From: CAYJLC01 sp964370735
Lineage (GTDB): Bacteria; Bacillota; Clostridia; Oscillospirales; Butyricicoccaceae
NCBI GenBank assembly: GCA_964370735.1
Contig: CAYJLC010000024.1
Coordinates: forward strand, 1-30,418
DNA: 30,418 nt
Reading direction: 5' to 3'
Below the pieces are notes generated by a model. It was not told the origin of the DNA. It saw nothing but the letters and a program-made list of their open reading frames with translations, and searched no databases. Positions 24,410 to 30,418 of the stretch are shown here, piece by piece. Each line of letters starts with the position of its first letter. Within the stretch, counting starts at the first letter, position 1. The translations under genes and the position numbers were made by a program.

Positions 24410-25753
24410 ATGAAAAAACTAAAACAAGCAGTCCTTTTAGGTTTAAGTGCTTCGGTGCTTTTACTTTCAGGGTGTCAAAGCGAAACAGAATATCCAAACA
24501 AAGATGTGTCTGTAATTATCGGATTTAATGTTGGTGGTGGTATCGACGTTTCTGGTAGAGCGATTTTTACAGAAATCGATGAGCAATATGACATAGCTTT
24601 CGTACCAACAAATGTTACCGGTGCATCTGGTACAATTGGTGCGACAGAACTTTTAAACTCTGATCCTGATGGTTATACATTAATGGTTGCAGGTACTGGG
24701 CTAAATGCTGCCCACGTTGCTATGGGTTATGAAAATACTTTCGAGGATTTCCAACCAATCGCACAATATGCAACAGCCGAGGCTGGATTATATGTTAATG
24801 CAAATTCACCTTATCAAACTTATGAAGACTTAATAAATGCAGCACGCGAAAACCCAGGCGAAATTAAAATGGGTGTTCAAAATGGTACAATCAACCACTA
24901 TGGTTCGCTTGCGATAGAGCAACACGAAGGCGTAGATTTCCAAGATGTGCCTGTTGGTGGTGACCAACCAGTTCCACCAGAACTACTTGCAAACAGAATT
25001 GACGCTTATGTTGTAGGTGTTCACCAAAATAAAGCATACATAGAATCAGGCGACTTTAAATGTCTTGGTGTATTTGCCGAGGAAAGAGTTTCTTCTATAC
25101 CAGATACTCCAACTTTTGCTGAGTTAGGATATACAAGTAACTACGGTTTATCTTTTGGTATATGGGCACCAGCCGAAACACCAGATGAAATCGTATCTGA
25201 ACTTTCAAAAGCTGTTGAAACATCTCTTCAAAATGAAGAATTCGTAGCTGACCTTGCTGTTTTAGGATATACAGCTGCCTACCTAGATACAAATGATTAC
25301 GAAGCATATTTAAGACAAAATTTAACAGACGTTATAAACCTAAATAATATTTTAAATGCTGGTGGCGACGCTGCTAATCTTGACCCTTATGTTGGGGCTT
25401 ATGGTTTCCCAATTGTAATAGGTAGTCTGATTGCAATACTTGCAATTGCAGAAATCATCAGAAAAATTGTTAAAAAAGAAAAGTTTGCACCAAAAATAAT
25501 CGAACTTTTCAAAGGCAAAACACTTTACTTATTACTTTGCATTATAGCTTATGCCGTTGCTTTTGAATTCTTAGGATATGTTTTCTCGACTGCAATTTTC
25601 TTAATCGGTTCAACTTGGATATTACAAACAGAAGGTAAAAAATCAATCGTTAAAATTGCTCTGATAAGTGTTATTTTTACAATTTTTACATTCTTGTTCT
25701 TCACAGAAGTAGCTGGAATTATTGTTCCAACAAGCTTCTTAGGAATTATATAG
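24410..25753 (+). CDS. TctC-TctB fusion: binding lipoprotein joined to small membrane subunit
   Basis: A 447-residue protein that merges two subunits of a tripartite tricarboxylate transporter. Residues 1-22 are a lipoprotein signal (LLLSGC, C22). Residues about 30-312 are a TctC/Bug-type binding domain, with VIIGFNVGGGIDVSGR, GASGTIGATELL, DGYTLMVAG and the late RVSSIPDTPTFAELGY block. From about 333 to 440 come four hydrophobic segments (333-352, 371-387, 388-405, 413-436), the layout of TctB. Normally tctC and tctB are separate genes. The frame is continuous with no sign of error, and TctA follows after 13 nt. AGGAGG precedes the ATG. The ligand is probably an organic acid or acidic sugar; sulfated by context. 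Confidence 0.85.
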   Translation: MKKLKQAVLLGLSASVLLLSGCQSETEYPNKDVSVIIGFNVGGGIDVSGRAIFTEIDEQYDIAFVPTNVTGASGTIGATELLNSDPDGYTLMVAGTGLNAAHVAMGYENTFEDFQPIAQYATAEAGLYVNANSPYQTYEDLINAARENPGEIKMGVQNGTINHYGSLAIEQHEGVDFQDVPVGGDQPVPPELLANRIDAYVVGVHQNKAYIESGDFKCLGVFAEERVSSIPDTPTFAELGYTSNYGLSFGIWAPAETPDEIVSELSKAVETSLQNEEFVADLAVLGYTAAYLDTNDYEAYLRQNLTDVINLNNILNAGGDAANLDPYVGAYGFPIVIGSLIAILAIAEIIRKIVKKEKFAPKIIELFKGKTLYLLLCIIAYAVAFEFLGYVFSTAIFLIGSTWILQTEGKKSIVKIALISVIFTIFTFLFFTEVAGIIVPTSFLGII

Positions 25754-25766
25754 GAGGGATTTTTAG

Positions 25767-27257
25767 ATGGATTTAAATGTATTATTAGTTTTCTGTGACC
25801 CAGTGCTATTATTATTAATGGTAGCAGGGGTTGCTATGGGTATTATTTTCGGAGCAATTCCTGGACTTAATACTGCAATGGCACTAGCACTAGCCCTTCC
25901 TTTAACTTACGATATGGACATGATTGTAGCTATTGCATTCCTGCTTGCAGTTTATTGTGGGGGTCTATCTGGTGGTTCAATCGCTGCGATATTACTTAAT
26001 ATCCCAGGAACAGCAGCCTCAATCACGACTACTTTCGACGGTCATCCAATGTCTAAACGTGGCGAAAGTATGAGAGCTTTAAGCCTTGCTATTATTTCAT
26101 CTTTCGTAGGTGGTATCATTTCAGCGATTATTCTTGCATTCTTAACAGGTAGCCTTGCTACATTTGCTTTAAGCTTTGGACCTTGGGAATACTTCGGTGC
26201 GGCTGTGTTCTCGCTTGCATTAATCTCAACTTTAATCGATGGTTCAATCATCAAAGGCTTTATTTCAACAGGTATTGGTTTACTTCTTGCTATGGCAGGA
26301 ACAGACCCTATCGTATCTTCTGAATCAAGACTTACATTTGGTTTCTTCGAGCTTCAAGCGGGTATTAATATCGTAATCGTAATTATCGGTTTATTCGCAC
26401 TTTCTGGCATTTTATATTCAGCAAGCCAAAAAGATATCAAAAAAGATTATCAAGATGATTTTTCAACAAAAGAATTCCTTAAAGCTTTTAAAGAAGTTGG
26501 AAGTCATAAAGTTAATTTGATTTTATCAAGTTTAATTGGTACTATTTTGGGCATACTTCCTGGTTTAGGTGGTGGTACTGCATCACTTATGGCATATTCA
26601 AGAGCAAAATCTATGTCTAAAAACCCAGAAAAATTCGGAACTGGTTGTCCTGAGGGCATCATCGCTCCAGAAGCATCAAACAATGCCGTTTCTGGTGGTG
26701 CTATGATTCCAGCTATCGCTTTAGGTGTTCCTGGAAGTTCACCAGTAGCACTTATTATGAGCGCATTCGTAGTTCATGGCGTTACAATTGGTCCTTTAGT
26801 TATCACAGAAAGACCTGACATTTTACAATCAATCTTTATCGCACTTATTATCTCAAACATCTTTATGTTATTACTACAAGGTGGTTTAATCAAATACTTC
26901 GCAAAAATAGTTACAGTTCCAAAGCATATTTTATACCCAATCATCGCAGTTTTCTGCTTAATGGGCGCATTTGTAGTAAATACTACAATGTTCAATGTTT
27001 ACTTAATGTTAATTTTAGCAGTAGCAGGTATGCTTCTTTCTAAAAATGGTTTCCCTCTAGCGCCTGTAATTATGGGATTTGCTTTAGGTGACACTGTTGA
27101 AACATTTTACAGAAAAGCAATGGTTACATTCGAAGGTTCTGTTGTAGACGCGTTTTTAACACCGTCTTTCGGTACAATTTTTGTTGTTCTTGCTGTTGTT
27201 ACTCCAATTTATGTAATTACAAAAAAAGTTCTGAAATCTAATAAACAAAAAGCATAA
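25767..27257 (+). CDS. tctA: Tripartite tricarboxylate transporter large membrane subunit TctA
   Basis: A 496-residue polytopic membrane protein, full length for TctA, with about twelve hydrophobic segments. The family's internal duplication shows in paired motifs: FGAIPGLNTAMALALALPLT near the start and GILPGLGGGTASLMAYSRAK in the middle; also GGSIAAILLNIPGTAAS and the matching GGAMIPAIALGVPGSSPVAL. These are the substrate-coordinating loops of the family. It forms the ion-driven import channel with the fused binding/TctB protein encoded upstream. AGGAGGG precedes the ATG. The substrate, by context a carboxylated sulfate ester, is inferred. Confidence 0.95.
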   Translation: MDLNVLLVFCDPVLLLLMVAGVAMGIIFGAIPGLNTAMALALALPLTYDMDMIVAIAFLLAVYCGGLSGGSIAAILLNIPGTAASITTTFDGHPMSKRGESMRALSLAIISSFVGGIISAIILAFLTGSLATFALSFGPWEYFGAAVFSLALISTLIDGSIIKGFISTGIGLLLAMAGTDPIVSSESRLTFGFFELQAGINIVIVIIGLFALSGILYSASQKDIKKDYQDDFSTKEFLKAFKEVGSHKVNLILSSLIGTILGILPGLGGGTASLMAYSRAKSMSKNPEKFGTGCPEGIIAPEASNNAVSGGAMIPAIALGVPGSSPVALIMSAFVVHGVTIGPLVITERPDILQSIFIALIISNIFMLLLQGGLIKYFAKIVTVPKHILYPIIAVFCLMGAFVVNTTMFNVYLMLILAVAGMLLSKNGFPLAPVIMGFALGDTVETFYRKAMVTFEGSVVDAFLTPSFGTIFVVLAVVTPIYVITKKVLKSNKQKA

Positions 27258-27260
27258 AAT

Positions 27261-27283
27261 ATGGGCGACCTAGTGTCGCCTAT
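27261..27283 (+). terminator. Weak intrinsic terminator or attenuator after tctA
   Basis: ATGGGCGAC (27261-27269) pairs with GTCGCCTAT (27275-27283), one wobble pair, 5-nt loop. Only four T follow a few bases later, so it is more likely a partial stop or mRNA 3' stabiliser than a full terminator. Confidence 0.5.
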
Positions 27284-27297
27284 ATGATTTTGGAAAC

Positions 27298-27420
27298 AAT
27301 CCTCAGTCACTGCATGACAGCTCCTTTAAGAAATGAGCCAAATCCAAATGTACGCATAAGTCCAAAAAGATAAAGCCTCCTTTAGCAAAGGAGGTGGCAA
27401 ACGAAGGTTGACGGAGGATT
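27298..27420. mobile_element. MITE-like palindromic repeat element (123 bp, non-coding)
   Basis: The element begins AATCCTCAGTCA and ends TTGACGGAGGATT, imperfect terminal inverted repeats of about 12-13 bp. Inside are a degenerate hairpin at 27318-27339 (AGCTCC ... GAGCC) and a perfect one, CCTCCTTT-AGC-AAAGGAGG (27377-27395), followed by GGTGGC. I recall elements of this architecture repeated in many gut Clostridia genomes; that is memory, not a search. No target-site duplication is evident. It stands inside the operon between tctA and the second sulfatase. Confidence 0.65.
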
Positions 27421-27458
27421 AGAAAATACACTTTAAATATAGCGAAACGGAGAAAAAA

Positions 27459-28967
27459 ATGAAAAAACAAGTTATTTTTATTATGGTAGACACCCAACGA
27501 ACTGACATGCTCGGTTGTTATGGGAATAAAGATATGAAAACACCAAATATCGATAAACTAGCATCAAAAGGTCTTATGTATACAAATGCGCAAACGTGCC
27601 AGCCAGTATGTGCGCCTGCTAGAAGTACAATTTTTACTGGATTATATCCACATTCGACAGGCGTTGTTACAAACTCTGTTGCGATGTATGCTGATGTTAA
27701 AACTGTCGGAGAGCGACTTACAGACAACGGATATAATTGTGGTTATGTTGGAAAATGGCATTTAGACGGCACTGATTATTTCGGAAATGGAAAATGCCCT
27801 AACGGCTTTATTGATAAATATTGGTATGATATGAGAATGTATCTTGAAGAACTTACAGAAGACGAACGCCGTCGTTCTAGAAAAAGCAAAACTTCGTTCG
27901 ATGATGATTTTACTGAAGATATGATGTATGCATATCGCTCAACAAATAGAGCATTAGAATTTATCAACGATTTTGAGAACGAGGATTTCTTCTTCACACT
28001 ATCTTACGATGAGCCTCACGGACCTTGTCTTTGCCCAGCACCGTATAACACGATGTATGACGGATATAGTTTCCCATTTTCTGAAAACTACAACGACGAT
28101 TTAAACACAAAAACACAGATGCAACGTATGTGGTCAAAAGCTGGCAAAAACAATGAGCTTACTGCCGAGGAACTAAACGCTCCAAACGATAGTTTATCAC
28201 TATTTTTAGGGTGCAACTCGTTTGTTGATAAAGAAATCGGTAGATTTTTAGAAGTAGTTTACGAAAAATGCCCAGATGCAATGATAATTTACACTGCCGA
28301 CCACGGAGATATGCTTAAAAATCATAAACTAAACTCAAAAAATTCTTGTGCGTATAAAGAAGTGTTAAATATTCCATTTATAATTAAAGGTGGAGCGACA
28401 GGTGTTTGCGATTATCCGACTTCGCATATCGATATTGTTCCTACGATTTTAGATTATATGAATGTAAATATCCCAAAATCAGTTGATGGTGTTTCTATGA
28501 TGCCACAAATCAAAGACGGTGTCACAAAAGTTCGTGATTATGCGTTCTCAGAATTTACAAGATATGAGTTAATCCAAGACGGAAACGGTGGTTTCCAACC
28601 GTATAGAAGTGTTTTTGACGGCAGATATAAACTGGTTGTGAATATGATTGACTCTGATGAATTTTACGATTTAGAAAAAGACCCAGAGGAAATTTATAAC
28701 GCTATAAATGATGAAAATTATGCAGAAATTAGAAACAAACTTCACGATGTATTACTAAACGAAATGAATGAAACACGCGATATTTACAGAGGTTCTCATT
28801 GGGCTACTCGTCCTTGGCGACCAGAAAAAACACCATCTTTTAGAAACGAAGGCTATGTAAGACAGGCAGAAAACGAGGAATATGAGCCTCGCCAGCTAGA
28901 ATATGACACTGGTATGCCTATGGCTCAAGCAACAAGAATTAAAATAGTTGGTGCTGATAAAAAATAA
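27459..28967 (+). CDS. Formylglycine-dependent sulfatase, cytosolic (sulfatase 2)
   Basis: A 502-residue type I sulfatase. D11 in MVDTQR is a metal ligand; the maturation motif is C51-A-P-A-R55 followed by STIFTG; GKWHLDG and TADHGD complete the active site, and DEPHGP is the usual substrate-side His loop. There is no signal peptide. GGAG lies 6 nt before the ATG. It follows the MITE-like element and precedes a third sulfatase by 16 nt. Its insertions (a charged helical stretch about 125-150 and the loop around 205-245) differ from sulfatase 1, so the two probably attack different sulfate positions of one substrate class. The exact sulfatase subfamily cannot be told by eye. Confidence 0.9.
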   Translation: MKKQVIFIMVDTQRTDMLGCYGNKDMKTPNIDKLASKGLMYTNAQTCQPVCAPARSTIFTGLYPHSTGVVTNSVAMYADVKTVGERLTDNGYNCGYVGKWHLDGTDYFGNGKCPNGFIDKYWYDMRMYLEELTEDERRRSRKSKTSFDDDFTEDMMYAYRSTNRALEFINDFENEDFFFTLSYDEPHGPCLCPAPYNTMYDGYSFPFSENYNDDLNTKTQMQRMWSKAGKNNELTAEELNAPNDSLSLFLGCNSFVDKEIGRFLEVVYEKCPDAMIIYTADHGDMLKNHKLNSKNSCAYKEVLNIPFIIKGGATGVCDYPTSHIDIVPTILDYMNVNIPKSVDGVSMMPQIKDGVTKVRDYAFSEFTRYELIQDGNGGFQPYRSVFDGRYKLVVNMIDSDEFYDLEKDPEEIYNAINDENYAEIRNKLHDVLLNEMNETRDIYRGSHWATRPWRPEKTPSFRNEGYVRQAENEEYEPRQLEYDTGMPMAQATRIKIVGADKK

Positions 28968-28983
28968 TAATCGAGGTGAATTT

Positions 28984-30418
28984 ATGAAAGCAATAATGGT
29001 AATGTTCGATTCTTTGCGAAAAGATTTCCTTTCAGCTTATGGGAACGAGGAAATGATAACGCCGAATTTTGATAGACTAAAAAAGTATTCGGTAACTTAT
29101 GATAGTTGCTATATGGGCAGTATGCCTTGTATGCCTGCAAGACGTGAACTACACACAGGTAGATATAATTTTTTACATAGAATTTGGGGTCCACTTGAAC
29201 CATTTGATGATTCTTGTCCAGAAATATTAAAGAAAAATGGTGTGTATTCTCATTTAGTAACAGACCACGCACATTATTTTGAAGATGGTGGTTGTGGTTA
29301 TCATACTCGTTTCAAAACTTGGGATTTCATAAGAGGTCAGCAAGGCGACCCTTGGAAAGGCGAAGTTAAAACACCTGAGCTTCCACCACATATAAGCACG
29401 CGTGACGGAATGCCTGTTTTTATGCAAGATTGGGTAAATCGTCATTATGTAAAAACCGAAGAAGACTATCCGATTTACAAGGTTTTCTCTTCTGCGTGCG
29501 AATTTATCGACACAAATGCAAGTGAAGACAATTGGTTTTTGCAGGTTGAAAATTTCAGCCCACACGAGCCATTCCACGCACCACAAAAATACATCGATAT
29601 GTATGAAAAACGCGAATACAAAGGTAAGCATTTCAACTGGCCTGATTATGCGACAGTTAAGCAAAATGAAGATGAAATCGAAAATTGCTTAGTGCATTAT
29701 AAAGCGTTAGTTACTATGTGTGACGAGTATTTAGGCAAAATTCTAGATAAAATGGACGAGCATAATTTATGGGAAGACACAATGCTTATCCTAAATGTCG
29801 ACCATGGATTTTTACTTACTGAGCACGACAGATGGGGAAAACGTGTTTGTGCAAATTATAATGAAATTGCAAATATCCCATTCTTTGTTTGGAATCCAAA
29901 AGATGGCAAAAAAGATGTTCGTTCAGATAAACTTGTTCAAACTATCGATATTGCTCCAACGATTTTAGACTTCTTTAATCAAGCAATACCGAAAGATATG
30001 GAGGGTTTCCCTGTTAGTTCAGATAAAACTCGCGACGGTGCATTATTTGGGCTATTTAATGCGCAAGTTAACTGCACTGACGGTCGATATGTTTATATGA
30101 GAGGGCCTGTCGATGATACGGTTCACGCGTATAATTACACATTAATGCCTATGCACATGCATAATAGATTTGATGTGTCAGAACTACAAAATGCAGAATA
30201 TGTTGACGCATTTTCGTTTACAAAAGGTTGCAAAGTTTTAAAAACTATTCCTAAGAAACTTATGCAAAAAGAGTTTATTGAATATGATACATCAGCGACT
30301 ATGCTTTTTGATTTAGAAACTGACCCAAAACAGCAAAATCCATTAAATAACCCAGAAATCGAGAAATATATGAGCGATTTAATGGTGAAACTTATGGAAG
30401 AAAACGACAGTCCGAAAG
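28984..30418 (+). CDS. Formylglycine-dependent sulfatase, cytosolic (sulfatase 3), truncated by window end
   Basis: An open frame of 478 codons that runs off the right edge, so the C-terminus is missing. It starts MKAIMVMFDSLRKDF with metal residue D9 and no signal peptide. The maturation motif is C49-M-P-A-R53 then RELHTG. Further sites are the NFSPHEPFH loop and NVDHGF. The VTDHAHYFEDGG segment replaces the GKWHLDG block of the other two, so it belongs to a different sulfatase subgroup. GAGGTGA lies 4 nt before the ATG, and it is cotranscribed with sulfatase 2. A YDLE-like end motif (LFDLETDPKQQNPL near residue 440) suggests the protein is nearly complete. Confidence 0.9.
   Translation, partial: MKAIMVMFDSLRKDFLSAYGNEEMITPNFDRLKKYSVTYDSCYMGSMPCMPARRELHTGRYNFLHRIWGPLEPFDDSCPEILKKNGVYSHLVTDHAHYFEDGGCGYHTRFKTWDFIRGQQGDPWKGEVKTPELPPHISTRDGMPVFMQDWVNRHYVKTEEDYPIYKVFSSACEFIDTNASEDNWFLQVENFSPHEPFHAPQKYIDMYEKREYKGKHFNWPDYATVKQNEDEIENCLVHYKALVTMCDEYLGKILDKMDEHNLWEDTMLILNVDHGFLLTEHDRWGKRVCANYNEIANIPFFVWNPKDGKKDVRSDKLVQTIDIAPTILDFFNQAIPKDMEGFPVSSDKTRDGALFGLFNAQVNCTDGRYVYMRGPVDDTVHAYNYTLMPMHMHNRFDVSELQNAEYVDAFSFTKGCKVLKTIPKKLMQKEFIEYDTSATMLFDLETDPKQQNPLNNPEIEKYMSDLMVKLMEENDSPK

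Noticed and set aside
27303..27497. Minus-strand frame across the MITE-like element
   Set aside because: It overlaps the palindromic element and the start of sulfatase 2, with no recognisable domain.
28982..29664. Two long minus-strand frames inside sulfatase 3
   Set aside because: They are antisense to a gene with a full catalytic motif and show no family features.

Overview
The window is AT-rich, densely coded DNA with Gram-positive features: AGGAGG-type ribosome sites, lipoproteins with short lipobox signals, intrinsic terminators, and a surface protein ending in a hydrophobic segment plus a Lys/Arg tail. Gene families and the sorting-like motif point to an anaerobic member of the Clostridia (Bacillota), probably host- or mucus-associated. 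That placement is an inference from gene content. No rRNA, tRNA, CRISPR array, transposase or phage gene was seen.

Layout. (1) 1-299 holds a 122-bp tandem repeat; each copy carries an extended -10 promoter inside a palindrome. It leads into a two-gene c-di-GMP/phosphorelay operon (360-5069): a REC-HD-GYP response regulator and a large cytoplasmic hybrid histidine kinase. (2) 5132-15589 is a sialic acid utilisation locus. A divergently transcribed SGNH esterase shares a short control region with a long operon: a YhcH/NanQ-type protein, a family-5 ABC importer (binding protein, two permeases, two ATPases), NanE, a ROK kinase and NanA. An RpiR-type regulator with its own promoter follows. (3) 15667-21354, all on the minus strand, holds an AraC-type regulator, a 1071-residue cell-surface protein with InlB-type repeats and a von Willebrand A domain, and a membrane-bound GGDEF protein. 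(4) 21702-30418 is a sulfatase locus. A LacI-type regulator faces a plus-strand operon of a sulfatase, a fused TctC-TctB protein, TctA and two more sulfatases; the last gene runs off the window.

How it may work together. The nan operon would import sialic acid or a sialylated compound, cleave it to N-acetylmannosamine and pyruvate, phosphorylate the amino sugar and epimerise it to GlcNAc-6-phosphate. The esterase could remove O-acetyl groups. The three sulfatases have the Cys-type formylglycine motif but no signal peptide, so they should act in the cytosol on something imported, most simply by the neighbouring tripartite tricarboxylate transporter. Sialic acids and sulfated sugars both occur in mucin, and the surface protein may help attachment. 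No sialidase, sulfatase-maturing enzyme or NagA/NagB lies in the window.

The most unusual points are the TctC-TctB fusion with a cytosolic sulfatase set, a pair of perfect inverted 16-bp repeats bracketing the lacI-sulfatase control region, a MITE-like palindromic element inside the sulfatase operon, and the promoter-bearing tandem repeats at the left edge.
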